The position numbers and the translations under genes were made by a program. A DNA stretch of 64,000 nt from Rhizobium sp. ARZ01 (GTDB taxonomy: Bacteria > Pseudomonadota > Alphaproteobacteria > Rhizobiales > Rhizobiaceae): positions 372,001 to 436,000 of the forward strand of contig NZ_JACVAE010000002.1 in the NCBI RefSeq assembly GCF_014851675.1, in the 5' to 3' direction. This document shows positions 18,561 through 28,240 of the stretch, piece after piece (the stretch's first letter is position 1; the number at the start of each line of letters is the position of its first letter). The notes beneath the pieces were generated by a model, which ran no database searches, was not told the origin of the DNA, and saw only the letters and a program-made list of their open reading frames with translations.

Positions 18561-19841
18561 ATGAAGACGTCCTTCCTTCGCACGGCCGCACTGGCGCTTC
18601 TGACCGCCACTTCCGCGTTCGCCGTCCAGCCCGCTTCCGCCGCGACCGATGCGGCTGCCGTCGTGAAACACTACAGCGAGATCGCGCACGCGAAATTTTC
18701 CGACTCGCTTTCCACTGCCAAGGACCTTGCAGCCGCCGTCGACGCGCTGATTGCCGCGCCCACCGAAGAAACGCTGAAGGCGGCGCGCGCCGCCTGGATC
18801 AAGTCCCGCGTTCCCTATCAGCAGACGGAAGTCTACCGTTTCGGCAATGCGGCCGTCGACGAATGGGAGGGCAAGGTCAACGCCTGGCCGCTCGACGAGG
18901 GGCTGATCGACTACGTCGACGCGAGCTACGGGACCGAGAGCGACGAGAATGCGCTGTTCGTCGCCAACGTAATTGCCAATGCCAAGATCAAGATCGACGG
19001 CAAGGATGTGGACGCAAGCAATGTCACGCCCGAATTCCTTGCGGGCACGCTACAGGAAGCCGGCGGCGTGGAAGCGAACGTTGCGACCGGCTATCATGCG
19101 ATCGAATTCCTGCTGTGGGGTCAGGATCTCAACGGTACCGGCCCGGGCGCCGGCAGCCGCCCGGCATCCGACTTCGACACGAAGAGCTGCACGGGTGGCA
19201 ATTGCGACCGCCGCGTCGCCTATCTGAAGGCTGCGACCGATCTGCTGGTCACTGATCTGGAGGAAATGGTCGCCGCATGGGCACCGGAAGGCGCGGCTGC
19301 GAAGAATGTCAACGCCGATCCGAAAGCCGGCCTCTCGACCATCCTCACCGGCATGGGCTCGCTCTCCTATGGCGAACTGGCCGGCGAACGCATGAAGCTG
19401 GGCGTCCTGCTGCACGATCCGGAAGAGGAGCATGACTGCTTCTCCGACAACACCCATAACTCGCATTACTACGACGCGGTCGGCATCCAGAGCGCCTATA
19501 CGGGCGAATACACCCGCCCTGACGGCACGAAGATGGCCGGCCCTTCCCTTGCGGAACTGGTGGCAGCGAAGGACGCGGCTCTCGACACCGAGATGAAGGC
19601 GAAGCTCGACACGACGATTACCGCGATGCAGGCGATGGTGAAGCGCGCTGAGACGGTCGAGGCCTACGACCAGATGATCGGCGAAGGCAATGCCGAGGGC
19701 AATGCGGTGGTGCAGGCGGCGATCGACGGGCTGGTGACCCAGACCAAGACGATCGAGCGCGTCATCTCCGCACTTGACCTGGGCAAGATCGAGCTTGAAG
19801 GTTCCGACAGCCTGGATAATCCTAACGCCGTCTTCCAATAA
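18561..19841 (+). CDS. Imelysin-family periplasmic protein (canonical GxHxxE)
   Basis: 426 residues with a signal peptide (cleavage near PASA|A, about residue 27) and one imelysin domain. Imelysin (M75 peptidase-like, IrpA/EfeO-related) proteins are iron-linked periplasmic or outer-membrane proteins; peptidase activity is doubtful and metal binding is likely. The family motif GxHxxE is intact as G177-Y-H179-A-I-E182, in a helix GYHAIEFLLWG. AGGAGA lies just upstream of the ATG. First gene of a four-gene operon. Iron import or haem handling is inferred from family and neighbours. Confidence 0.88.
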   Translation: MKTSFLRTAALALLTATSAFAVQPASAATDAAAVVKHYSEIAHAKFSDSLSTAKDLAAAVDALIAAPTEETLKAARAAWIKSRVPYQQTEVYRFGNAAVDEWEGKVNAWPLDEGLIDYVDASYGTESDENALFVANVIANAKIKIDGKDVDASNVTPEFLAGTLQEAGGVEANVATGYHAIEFLLWGQDLNGTGPGAGSRPASDFDTKSCTGGNCDRRVAYLKAATDLLVTDLEEMVAAWAPEGAAAKNVNADPKAGLSTILTGMGSLSYGELAGERMKLGVLLHDPEEEHDCFSDNTHNSHYYDAVGIQSAYTGEYTRPDGTKMAGPSLAELVAAKDAALDTEMKAKLDTTITAMQAMVKRAETVEAYDQMIGEGNAEGNAVVQAAIDGLVTQTKTIERVISALDLGKIELEGSDSLDNPNAVFQ

Positions 19842-19891
19842 GAAATGCAAAGGCGGGCCGCGCTTCTTCGTGACGCGGCCCGATCTCGAAC

Positions 19892-21433
19892 ATGAGGCCA
19901 ACCAACGCCTATCGTCTTCTGCCTGCGCTCGGCGCGTTACTACTGTCGCTCGTGGGCGCCGCGCCTGCCGGCTCGAACGAGCTGCCTGGCAGCGAAGGCC
20001 GCACCGATCTGACCGACAAGGACAAGGCAAGGGTCGAAGCCATAACGACGCCGACGGCCGACTTCTCCAAGGCGGAAAAATATGAGGCGATGTCGGGCGG
20101 CGCGGCAACCTCGACGGCTGCGATCAACGCCGACAGCTTTTCTCATTTTTCCGAGAACCTGACCTTCCAGCAGGAGGAAGGTTTCAAGCTCGGCAATGCG
20201 CTGTTCCGCAAGGTCTGGGTGTCCTCCCCCTCCTCGACGCAGGCCTCGGACGGCCTCGGACCGCTGTTCAATTCGCGGGCCTGCCAGAACTGCCATCTGA
20301 AAGATGGGCGCGGCCACCCGCCGGAACCCGGCGACAGCACGAGCACCACCTTTCTCCGCCTCGCCCGCCCGCCGGCAGACGACGCCGAACGGGCAAGGCT
20401 CGACAAGCTTGAAGTCCTCAATTTTCCCGACCCTATCTACGGCGGGCAGTTTCAGGACTTCGCCGTTCCGGGTCTGGCGGCCGAGGGGCGGATGCAGGTC
20501 GAGTACGCGGAAGAACCGGTGGAGCTTCGTGGCGGCGAGACGGCTTCCTTGCGCAGGCCACGCTACTTCGTGACGGATCTTGCTTATGGCGACCTCGATC
20601 CGGCGACGACGTTGTCCCCCCGCATGACGCCGCCGATGATCGGCCTCGGCCTGATCGAAGCCATCCACGAAGCCGATGTCCTGGCGCTCGCCGACCCGGA
20701 CGATGCGGATGGAGACGGCATCAGCGGCAAGGCCGCACGGGTGCGCGATGCAAAGACTGGAAAGCTCGCGCTCGGCCGCTTTGGCTGGAAGGCGCAGAAC
20801 CCCACCGTCCGCCAGCAGAGCGCCGAAGCCTTCGTGAACGACATCGGCATTTCAACGCCGGACACCCCTGCTAGCCAGGGCGGCTGCACGTCGGCGCAGA
20901 AGGCTTGCCTTGCCATGCCCGATGGCGTGCAGAAGCGACTGGGCGACACCGAGGCGCCGGATCCGGTGCTGGACCTTGTAACCTTCTACGCCGAGAACCT
21001 CGCCGTTCCGGCGCGCCGCAAGGCGAGCTTTGCCGAAACGCTGGCCGGTAAGAAGGTGTTTTACGACACCGGCTGCACCGCCTGCCACAATCCGAAATTC
21101 GTCACCCGCCGCGACGCACGCGACAAGGCGCTGTCCTTCCAGCTCATCTGGCCCTATTCGGACTTCCTGCTGCACGATATGGGCGACGGGCTGGCGGACG
21201 GGCAAGAGGTGGGTCTCGCCGATGGGCGGGAATGGCGCACACCGCCGCTTTGGGGTATCGGCCTTACCGAGACCGTCAGCGGCCACACATACTTTCTCCA
21301 CGACGGACGAGCACGTAACCTGACCGAGGCCATCCTCTGGCACGGCGGCGAGGCGGAAGCCGCCCGAAACCGCTTTGCCGACCTGGAAAAGGCCGACCGC
21401 GACGCCCTGCTGAGCTTCCTGGAGTCCCTCTGA
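19892..21433 (+). CDS. Di-haem c-type oxidoreductase (DUF1111 family)
   Basis: 513 residues with an N-terminal signal sequence and two c-haem sites: C131-Q-N-C134-H135 and C395-T-A-C398-H399. The protein belongs to the di-haem thiol-oxidoreductase/peroxidase-like family (DUF1111) that commonly accompanies imelysin genes. A DxDxDG calcium-like loop is seen near residues 268-276. Being periplasmic with two haems, it could oxidise or reduce iron during uptake; this is inference. It starts 50 bases after the first imelysin gene and its stop shares a base with the next start (TGATG). Confidence 0.88.
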   Translation: MRPTNAYRLLPALGALLLSLVGAAPAGSNELPGSEGRTDLTDKDKARVEAITTPTADFSKAEKYEAMSGGAATSTAAINADSFSHFSENLTFQQEEGFKLGNALFRKVWVSSPSSTQASDGLGPLFNSRACQNCHLKDGRGHPPEPGDSTSTTFLRLARPPADDAERARLDKLEVLNFPDPIYGGQFQDFAVPGLAAEGRMQVEYAEEPVELRGGETASLRRPRYFVTDLAYGDLDPATTLSPRMTPPMIGLGLIEAIHEADVLALADPDDADGDGISGKAARVRDAKTGKLALGRFGWKAQNPTVRQQSAEAFVNDIGISTPDTPASQGGCTSAQKACLAMPDGVQKRLGDTEAPDPVLDLVTFYAENLAVPARRKASFAETLAGKKVFYDTGCTACHNPKFVTRRDARDKALSFQLIWPYSDFLLHDMGDGLADGQEVGLADGREWRTPPLWGIGLTETVSGHTYFLHDGRARNLTEAILWHGGEAEAARNRFADLEKADRDALLSFLESL

Positions 21434-22563
21434 TGCCCCTGCCGCACCGTTCCAGCCTTCGCCGGTTCCTCCTTGCCGGCCTTGCCCTTGCCGCACTGGC
21501 GCTGCCTGCACGCGCACAGGATGCCAATCCGCTGCCGTCGGCCGTCCTGACCGACGAAGCGGTCTCCGCCGTCATGACGCGGGCAGTCGACGACGTCATC
21601 CGGCCCGGCTATCGCGATCTGCACGCCTCCGCATCGGCACTCGCGAAATCCGTATCGGCCTATTGCGCGGCTCCGTCCGCGGGCACGAAGGCAGCTGCCC
21701 ATGCCGCCTTCGACGACACTGTGGCGAAGTGGTCGTTCATCGAAATCGTCCGCGACGGCCCGGTGCTGCAGCAGAATCGCTTCGAGCGGATCCTCTTCTA
21801 TCCGGACCGCAAAAGCACCGGGCTGAAGCAGGTGCAGGCGCTGCTGGCCAAGGCGGACGAGAAGGATGCGGACGCCGCAGCCCTGCCCGGAAAGAGCGTC
21901 GCCGTGCAGGGCCTCGGCGCGCTGGAATTCGTGCTCTACGGCACGGGCGCCGAAACGCTGGACGAAACGAAAGACAGCTTTCGCTGCCGCTATGGTGCGG
22001 CTGTGGCCGAAAGCATCACTGCGACGACGGGGGCGCTCAGCGCCGAATGGGAGAAGACCGACGGCGTCCAGAAGGACTGGAAGCACCCAGGTCCCGACAA
22101 CCCGGTGTTCCGCGACAGCAAGGAGGCTATCACTGCCCTCCTCGGCATTCTCGTGCACGGCGCCGAAATGGTGCGCGACCAGCGGATCGAAGCCTTTTAC
22201 AAGCGAGAGGGCACCGCAGCCAAGCCGAAGTCGGCCGTCTATTGGCGATCGGGCAACACCTGGCGTTCTATCCAAGGCAATCTCAAGGGGCTGCGCGCGC
22301 TGTTCACTAAATCTGGGATGGAAGAACTTCTTGATCCCGCACATGCTTCTGTCGGCGACTCAATCGAGTTCGTGATCGCGTCGCTCGAGCGCGTTACGCC
22401 AAAGATCGATCCCAATATTGAGAAAGCGGTCAATGATCCGGCCGAGCGCCAGAAGATGGACTTTCTGATCATCAACGCCCGCGACCTCGTGCTGCGGCTG
22501 AGCAACGACTACGGCGGCGCGATCGGCCTGGGTGCCGGGTTCTCGTTTTCCGACGGGGACTGA
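21433..22563 (+). CDS. Second imelysin-family protein, with altered metal motif
   Basis: 376 residues, signal peptide (cleavage near ARA|QD, about residue 28), imelysin domain. In this copy the GxHxxE motif reads G160-L-G162-A-L-E165: the histidine is replaced by glycine, while the Glu remains. The two imelysins of the operon are thus not equivalent; this one may bind metal differently or act as a partner. Its ATG overlaps the stop of the di-haem gene by one base, so the two are made together. Confidence 0.85.
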   Translation: MPLPHRSSLRRFLLAGLALAALALPARAQDANPLPSAVLTDEAVSAVMTRAVDDVIRPGYRDLHASASALAKSVSAYCAAPSAGTKAAAHAAFDDTVAKWSFIEIVRDGPVLQQNRFERILFYPDRKSTGLKQVQALLAKADEKDADAAALPGKSVAVQGLGALEFVLYGTGAETLDETKDSFRCRYGAAVAESITATTGALSAEWEKTDGVQKDWKHPGPDNPVFRDSKEAITALLGILVHGAEMVRDQRIEAFYKREGTAAKPKSAVYWRSGNTWRSIQGNLKGLRALFTKSGMEELLDPAHASVGDSIEFVIASLERVTPKIDPNIEKAVNDPAERQKMDFLIINARDLVLRLSNDYGGAIGLGAGFSFSDGD

Positions 22564-22583
22564 TCAGAGGAACTCTGCCTCTT

Positions 22584-23696
22584 ATGAGGCGAATGCAGGG
22601 AAAAGCCCTCGTGCGGACACCGCTTCTCGATCGCAGGCATTTCATGAAGGCGGCAGGTGCTGCCTGGGCGGCGACGCTTGCGCCCTCCTCGCTCTTTGCC
22701 CTGGAACGCGCTGAGGCCGTGTTTGCCTCCGGCTTCATGACGCGCGACGGCAGCTTCGGCGTCGCGACGCTTGCCGAAGACGGGACAATCATCGAGCGCG
22801 TGCCGCTGCCGGCCCGCAGCCACGGCATGGCGTACAGTCCGGCAACCGGCCATGCCGTTGCCTTTGCCCGGCGTCCGGGCACATTCGCCCTGATCTTCGA
22901 TACGCGACGAAGATCGGAACCGGTCGTCATCCATGCCGGGGAGGACCGGCATTTCTTCGGCCATGGCAGTTTCTCGCCGGACGGGCGGCTGCTCTATGCC
23001 AGCGAGAACGATTTCGAAGCCAACCGCGGCGTCATCGGCCTCTACGATGCAACGAACAAGTATCGCCGCATCGGCGAATTCAGGACCTACGGCATCGGCA
23101 CGCACGACATGACCGTTTCCGACGACGGCCGCATCTTGGTCATCGCCAATGGCGGGATCGAGACGCATCCGGATTTCGGCCGCACAAAGCTGAACCTCGA
23201 CCACATGGAGCCGTCTCTAGCTCTGATCGATGCCGCGACCGGTACACTGATCGAACGGCATGCATTGCCGCCGGCGCTGCGCCAGTTGTCCACCCGGCAT
23301 GTCGATATCGATGCGCAAGGGCGCGTCTGGTTCGCCTGCCAGTATGAGGGGCCGCGCAACGACCTTCCCCCGCTCGCCGGGCATTTCGCCAAGGGCGAGG
23401 ACATCCGCTTCCTCAACCTGCCTGAGGAGACGACAACGCGGCTTGCCAACTATGTCGGTGCGATCGCCGTCAATCGCGGGCAGGGACTGGTCGGGCTAAC
23501 CTCGCCGAAGGGCGGGGTGGCGGTCACGATCGAGGCCGCGACCGGGCGAATCTTGCGCGAAGAGCTTGTCGCTGACGCGGCTGGTATCGCCCCGTCGCGG
23601 CACGGGTTTGCGGTCTCCTCCTACGACGGCCGGTTCGAGGGAACGAGCGCGGAACTCGCCTGGGACCAGCATATCATCCGCTTCGAGCGGACATAG
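22584..23696 (+). CDS. Tat-exported DUF1513 beta-propeller-like protein
   Basis: 370 residues. The N-terminus has a twin-arginine signal (DRRHFMKAAGAAWAATL, R17-R18), so the protein is exported folded. The rest belongs to DUF1513 and shows repeated strand-turn units (for example GHGSFSPDGRLLYASEND and GTHDMTVSDDGRILVIANGG) typical of seven-bladed propellers. Function unknown; the constant company of imelysin and di-haem genes points to iron or redox work in the periplasm. Last gene of the operon, 20 bases after the second imelysin. Confidence 0.85.
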   Translation: MRRMQGKALVRTPLLDRRHFMKAAGAAWAATLAPSSLFALERAEAVFASGFMTRDGSFGVATLAEDGTIIERVPLPARSHGMAYSPATGHAVAFARRPGTFALIFDTRRRSEPVVIHAGEDRHFFGHGSFSPDGRLLYASENDFEANRGVIGLYDATNKYRRIGEFRTYGIGTHDMTVSDDGRILVIANGGIETHPDFGRTKLNLDHMEPSLALIDAATGTLIERHALPPALRQLSTRHVDIDAQGRVWFACQYEGPRNDLPPLAGHFAKGEDIRFLNLPEETTTRLANYVGAIAVNRGQGLVGLTSPKGGVAVTIEAATGRILREELVADAAGIAPSRHGFAVSSYDGRFEGTSAELAWDQHIIRFERT

Positions 23697-23702
23697 AAAC
23701 GG

Positions 23703-24281
23703 TTAGGCAGCGCCTGCGTCCCTCGAAATCAAGACGTGCAGGTCACGCCAGGCGTAGGCGACCTGTTCGTACCGGTGGCCACCCAGGCCGATGGTGCCCG
23801 TCTCGACCGGCGTCGCCCCCAGGCGCTCGTAGAAGGCGCGATTGGGATTGGTCGAAAGCACCCAGACATACAGCGTCATCGTTCCGCGCTCGACCATCCG
23901 CCGCGCCACGGCCCGCACCAGAGCATCACCGATACCGCGTCCCTGATAGGCCGGCAGGACATAGAGCGCGTAGATCTCGCCGACGGGCGTGGGCGCCGAA
24001 TAGCGGGCAGGACCATAGTTGGCGAAACCGACCAAGGCGCCACTCCTGCGGTTGATCGCGACGAAATGGCCGACGCCAATTGCGCTGCGACGGGACATGT
24101 GCCGCACCGCCTGCTCGGCCGGCGACATGCGGTCGAGATAGGCATCGTCGAGCAGGCCGCGGAACGTCGCCCTCCAGGTCTCCACGAGCACCCGGCCGAT
24201 CGCAAACACATCTGCTGTCCGGCCCGGCCGGATCTCGATCGCATCGTCCATGATGAAAATGTAGGGCGCCAGGCCGCACAT
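23703..24281 (-). CDS. GNAT-family N-acetyltransferase
   Basis: 192 residues. The acetyl-CoA binding motif of the GNAT fold is seen as VLPAYQGRGIGDALVRAVARRM (R/Q-x-x-G-x-G/A), followed by LYVWVLSTNPNRAFYERLGATPV, the usual beta-bulge and C-terminal arm. The frame is open far upstream, overlapping the divergent thioesterase gene. The ATG at 24281 has GGAG eight bases upstream and is preferred; ATG 24251 is the alternative. Substrate unknown. Converges with the DUF1513 gene with a six-base gap. Confidence 0.82.
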   Translation of the reverse strand: MCGLAPYIFIMDDAIEIRPGRTADVFAIGRVLVETWRATFRGLLDDAYLDRMSPAEQAVRHMSRRSAIGVGHFVAINRRSGALVGFANYGPARYSAPTPVGEIYALYVLPAYQGRGIGDALVRAVARRMVERGTMTLYVWVLSTNPNRAFYERLGATPVETGTIGLGGHRYEQVAYAWRDLHVLISRDAGAA

Positions 24282-24399
24282 GCAATTCTCCGCACCGGCC
24301 GGTGCACGTGCCATCGCGCGCAATTGACGCCTTGCGATGCTAAGGCACGCGTGCGAGGGTTTCGGCGCCGGGCCAGTCCGGCGAGACGAAACGAGCGAC

Positions 24400-24849
24400 A
24401 TGACAGATCTTCCACCCGCGGATTTCCGCGAACGCATCACCTCGAGTTTCCAGCGGCAGGCGGCCATGCGCCTGATCGGGGCGCAGTTGACGCGCATCGA
24501 GCACGGCACCGTCGAGATCGAACTTCCCTTTGACGAAAAACTGACACAGCAGCACGGTTTCCTGCATGCCGGCATCATCTCGGCCGCACTCGATTCCGCT
24601 TGCGGCTACGCCGCCTATTCGGTGATTGACCCTGACGCCTCCATCCTCACGATCGAGTTCAAGGTGAACCTGATGTCGCCCGGGCGCGGCGACTGGTTCC
24701 TGTTCCGCGGCGAGGTGACGAAGCCAGGATCCAACATCATCGTTGCGGACGGGCGGGGATATGCCGTCAGTGACGGGCCGGCCAAGCTGATCGCCTCGAT
24801 GACCGGGACGATGATGGTGGTGCGCGGCCGCGAGGACGTCGCCGGATGA
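24400..24849 (+). CDS. PaaI-family hotdog thioesterase
   Basis: 149 residues with a single hotdog domain. The PaaI-type signature QQHGFLHAGIISAALDSACGYAA (H-G-x-x-H-x-G pattern) forms the active site of acyl- or phenylacetyl-CoA thioesterases. Physiological substrate is unknown. The last four bases overlap the next gene (ATGA), so the two are translationally coupled. Divergent from the GNAT gene across 118 bases. Confidence 0.85.
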   Translation: MTDLPPADFRERITSSFQRQAAMRLIGAQLTRIEHGTVEIELPFDEKLTQQHGFLHAGIISAALDSACGYAAYSVIDPDASILTIEFKVNLMSPGRGDWFLFRGEVTKPGSNIIVADGRGYAVSDGPAKLIASMTGTMMVVRGREDVAG

Positions 24850-25484
24850 TGCCCGGGGCCAAGATGGTCGCAGGGCGTAGGCTGCTCTATGTGATGGCGG
24901 CCGAGGCCGAATACGGGCCGCATCTGCAAAGCCGCATCACGCCGGTCATCACCGGCGTCGGGCCGGTCGAGGCGGCCGTCCAGGTTACGCGCGCCCTCGC
25001 CCGCTTGGAGGCCTCCAGTGCGCTCCCGCATCTCGTGATCTCGCTCGGTTCGGCCGGGTCGGCGACGTTGGAACAGACGGAAATCTACCAGGCGACCAGT
25101 GTCTCCTACCGCGACATGGATGCCTCGCCGCTCGGATTTGCCAAGGGCGTGACGCCGTTCCTCGACCTGCCCGCGACCGTTCCCCTGCCGCTGCGCGTGC
25201 CTGGTATTGCCGAGGCGCGGCTATCGACCGGGGCCAACATCGTCACGGGCGCTGCCTATGAAACGATCGATGCGGACATGGTCGAGATGGAGACCTTTGC
25301 CGTCCTTCGTGCCTGCCAGGCCTTCGGCGTCCCCTTGATCGGCCTGCGCGGCATTTCCGACGGCAAGGCGGAACTGAAGCATGTCGGCGACTGGACCGAA
25401 TACCTGCACGTCATCGACGAGAAACTTGCGGACGCCGTCGACCGTCTCGAACAGGCCATCCTGGACGGATCGATCGCCGTTTGA
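24846..25484 (+). CDS. 5'-methylthioadenosine/S-adenosylhomocysteine nucleosidase family protein
   Basis: 212 residues of the purine/uridine phosphorylase-like nucleosidase family. Seen: N-terminal strand VMAAEAEYGP, ITGVGPVEAAV, ISLGSAGS, the substrate-binding ETIDADMVEMETFAVLRAC (Met-Glu ribose contacts) and RGISDGK with the catalytic Asp. It would cleave MTA or SAH and recycle adenine in SAM metabolism. Slightly shorter than E. coli MtnN (232), with the shortening in the first third. Coupled to the thioesterase gene (ATGA) and 60 bases before guaA. Confidence 0.82.
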   Translation: MMPGAKMVAGRRLLYVMAAEAEYGPHLQSRITPVITGVGPVEAAVQVTRALARLEASSALPHLVISLGSAGSATLEQTEIYQATSVSYRDMDASPLGFAKGVTPFLDLPATVPLPLRVPGIAEARLSTGANIVTGAAYETIDADMVEMETFAVLRACQAFGVPLIGLRGISDGKAELKHVGDWTEYLHVIDEKLADAVDRLEQAILDGSIAV

Positions 25485-25544
25485 AGCCTCAATTTCCGGG
25501 CTGCCCCGGTTGCGCGCTGCGGCAAATTTCATTAAAGGCTCGCC

Positions 25545-27107
25545 ATGACCCAGACACCCCATCCCGACAGCGTTCTCATCATCGATTTCGGCAGCCAGGT
25601 GACCCAGCTCATCGGCCGGCGCGTGCGCGAAGCAGGCGTCTATTGCGAAATCATCCCCTTCCAGTCCGCCGAAGAGGCGTTCCACCGGATGAAGCCGAAG
25701 GCGATCATCTTCTCCGGCGGCCCGGCCTCCGTGCTCGACCACGGCAGCCCGCGCGCGCCGCAGATCGTGTTCGAGTCCGGCCTGCCGATCCTCGCCATCT
25801 GCTACGGTCAGCAGACGCTGGCAACCCAGCTCGGCGGCAAGGTGGAAGGCGGCCACGCGCGCGAATTCGGTCGCGCCGACGTGGCGATCCTGAAAGATAG
25901 CCCGCTGTTCGATGGCATCTGGGAAGTCGGCAAGAAATATCCGGTCTGGATGAGCCACGGCGACCGCGTCACAGTGGCGCCCGAAGGCTTCGAAGTGATC
26001 GGCGTATCCGAGAACGCGCCCTTTGCCATCTGTGTCAACGAGGCGAAGCGCTACTACACCACGATGTTTCATCCGGAAGTGGTGCACACGCCGGACGGGG
26101 CGAAGCTTCTGTCCAACTTCGTGCACAAGATCGCCGGGATTACCGGCGACTGGTCGATGTCGGCCTACCGCGCCCGCGCCGTCGAGGCGATCCGCGAGCA
26201 GGTCGGCAACAAGCGCGTCATCTGCGCCCTGTCGGGCGGCGTCGACAGCTCGGTTGCCGCGCTTCTCATCCACGAGGCCGTCGGCGAGCAGCTGACCTGC
26301 ATCCTCGTCGACCACGGCCTGATGCGCAAGAACGAGGCAGCCAACGTCGTCGCCATGTTCCATGAGCACTACAACCTGCACCTGATCCACGTTGACGCCT
26401 CCGATCGCTTCATCGGCGAACTGGAGGGCGTCAGCGACCCGGAAACCAAGCGCAAGATCATCGGCCGCCTGTTCATCGAGGTGTTCGAGGAAGAGGCGAA
26501 GAAGCTCGGTGGTGCAGAATTCCTGGCACAGGGCACGCTTTATCCTGATGTCATCGAGAGTGTTTCCTTCACCGGCGGCCCGTCAGTGACGATCAAGTCG
26601 CACCACAATGTCGGCGGCCTGCCCGAGCGCATGAACATGCAGCTCGTCGAGCCGCTGCGCGAGCTGTTCAAGGACGAAGTGCGCGTGCTCGGCCGCGAAC
26701 TCGGCCTGCCCGACAGTTTCATCGGCCGCCATCCCTTCCCCGGACCGGGCCTGGCCATCCGCTGCCCCGGCGGCATCTCCCGCGAGAAGCTGGAGATCCT
26801 GCGCGAGGCGGACGCGATCTATCTCGACGAGATCCGCAAGGCCGGCCTCTACGACAAGATCTGGCAGGCCTTCGCCGTGCTTCTGCCGGTGCAGACTGTC
26901 GGCGTGATGGGCGACGGACGCACCTACGAGTTCGTCTGCGCGCTGCGCGCCGTCACCTCGGTGGATGGCATGACGGCCGACTTCTACCACTATGACATGA
27001 ACTTCCTCGGCCGTGCGGCCACGCGCATCATCAACGAAGTTCGCGGCATCAACCGTGTCGTCTACGACGTGACGAGCAAGCCGCCCGGCACGATCGAGTG
27101 GGAATGA
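25545..27107 (+). CDS. guaA: GMP synthase (glutamine-hydrolysing)
   Basis: 520 residues, full length. N-terminal class I glutamine amidotransferase domain with nucleophile C86 in AICYGQQ and the His-x-Glu pair in FHPEV (about 170), then the PP-loop ATP pyrophosphatase domain with SGGVDSSV (about 230) and the C-terminal dimerisation domain ending IEWE. It converts XMP to GMP. A strong intrinsic terminator follows at 27138-27170. Confidence 0.98.
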   Translation: MTQTPHPDSVLIIDFGSQVTQLIGRRVREAGVYCEIIPFQSAEEAFHRMKPKAIIFSGGPASVLDHGSPRAPQIVFESGLPILAICYGQQTLATQLGGKVEGGHAREFGRADVAILKDSPLFDGIWEVGKKYPVWMSHGDRVTVAPEGFEVIGVSENAPFAICVNEAKRYYTTMFHPEVVHTPDGAKLLSNFVHKIAGITGDWSMSAYRARAVEAIREQVGNKRVICALSGGVDSSVAALLIHEAVGEQLTCILVDHGLMRKNEAANVVAMFHEHYNLHLIHVDASDRFIGELEGVSDPETKRKIIGRLFIEVFEEEAKKLGGAEFLAQGTLYPDVIESVSFTGGPSVTIKSHHNVGGLPERMNMQLVEPLRELFKDEVRVLGRELGLPDSFIGRHPFPGPGLAIRCPGGISREKLEILREADAIYLDEIRKAGLYDKIWQAFAVLLPVQTVGVMGDGRTYEFVCALRAVTSVDGMTADFYHYDMNFLGRAATRIINEVRGINRVVYDVTSKPPGTIEWE

Positions 27108-27137
27108 GGGCGCGCCCCTCGCTTTCGTGACATTTGA

Positions 27138-27170
27138 AAGCCCCGGCGCTGCACGTCGGGGTTTTTGTTT
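27138..27170 (+). terminator. Intrinsic terminator of guaA
   Basis: CCCCG (27141-27145) and CGGGG (27157-27161), with an inner CG pair closing the loop, followed by TTTTTGTTTT. Located 34 bases after the guaA stop. Nothing else is recognised between here and 27356. Confidence 0.8.
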
Positions 27171-27356
27171 TGCCGCGGACGGCGCAGCGCTGACGCGCCT
27201 TCTTCGAGGCTTGCCTGCTGGGCGATGCGACGGTGGCGGCAAGATGCTTCCCGAAGGCCGTGGGAAATCGTAGAGGGCCAGATCGCCGCCATCCACATAA
27301 ACCCGCGACCCGGGCAATCTGGCCGGAGCAAGATGGCTCGGCTCACCGCAATCCAA

Positions 27357-27917
27357 CTAGAACCCGAACGACTGTTGCGCCGGTTCCGGCCCAGCGAAGG
27401 AGACGCCCTCCAGCGCCAACATCTTCAGCTTGGACGAGGCGCCGCCCGGGGCGGAGAAGCCGCCGATCTTGCCGCCGGCGGCGAGCACCCGGTGGCAGGG
27501 GATGATGAGGGCGACGGGATTCTTCGCCATGGCCTGACCGACATCACGCGCCGCTTCCGGGCCGGCGCCGAGTTGGCGGGCGAGCGCGCCGTAGGTGATT
27601 ATCTCCCCCCAGCGGACTTGCCGGACGGCATCGTAAATCGCCTTGAAGAAGGGCGACTGGCCGGTAAGGTCGACGGGTACGCCAGTAAGGTCGACCTCCT
27701 TACCGGAAAAATAGCGATCAATCGCCGCGACCGCCGCCGCAATGGCCGGCGGAGGCTCCGCCGGCTCGGCGGAAGGCAGCCGATGCTGCAGCAGGCGGCG
27801 CGTCGTGTCCGCGTCCTGCCCCGGCAGTTGGAAGCGCACGACGCCGGCATCGTTCCAGGCGATGGCGCAATGACCGCCCGCCGTTTCAAAGACCAGGTAA
27901 CTGACCGCGCCGGACAT
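27357..27917 (-). CDS. ogt: Methylated-DNA-[protein]-cysteine S-methyltransferase
   Basis: 186 residues. The suicide repair protein transfers alkyl groups from O6-alkylguanine to its own Cys. The active-site motif is NPVALIIPCHRV with acceptor C141, preceded by the helix-turn-helix DNA contact region GEIITYGALARQLG (about 104-117). It is the short Ogt form without the Ada N-terminal regulatory domain. Start ATG at 27917 has no competitor. Confidence 0.93.
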   Translation of the reverse strand: MSGAVSYLVFETAGGHCAIAWNDAGVVRFQLPGQDADTTRRLLQHRLPSAEPAEPPPAIAAAVAAIDRYFSGKEVDLTGVPVDLTGQSPFFKAIYDAVRQVRWGEIITYGALARQLGAGPEAARDVGQAMAKNPVALIIPCHRVLAAGGKIGGFSAPGGASSKLKMLALEGVSFAGPEPAQQSFGF

Positions 27918-28240
27918 GATGAAAACTCCGTGTTCGCATATGTCCCAAGATTATGCTTCGCCGGCAGGAGTTCAACCCGATTGCCGTCTATGCCGGCATC
28001 AGCGTTTGTGGGAACAGCTCTGCGGCGAAACTTCGTATCCACCTTTCGCCTGAATAACCAAGCCCCCGACCCGCGGGGCATACATCGCCGGGACGGCGTT
28101 TCGTGCTGAAGTTGCCAAATCCCGACCTTGCGACCACAAGGAAAGGAATTTCTTGTCGACCGATGCTCGGTCAGCTAACCATGGAACGCTCCGGCAACGA
28201 CCGTCGTTCAGCCGAAGACAGCACAGGCATCGAGCACGAC
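27918..28240. other. Divergent intergenic region ogt / aspartoacylase-like gene
   Basis: 323 bases. The plus-strand frame of the next gene is open from 28103, so a longer start (for example ATG 28163) cannot be excluded; AAAGGAA at 28140-28146 lies in front of that stretch. No repeat or operator is recognised. Confidence 0.45.

Noticed and set aside
27174..27356. Minus-strand open frame after ogt (VYVDGGDLALYDF...)
   Set aside because: It is Arg/Pro-rich with no family resemblance and no convincing start; it could be a decayed gene piece but cannot be supported.
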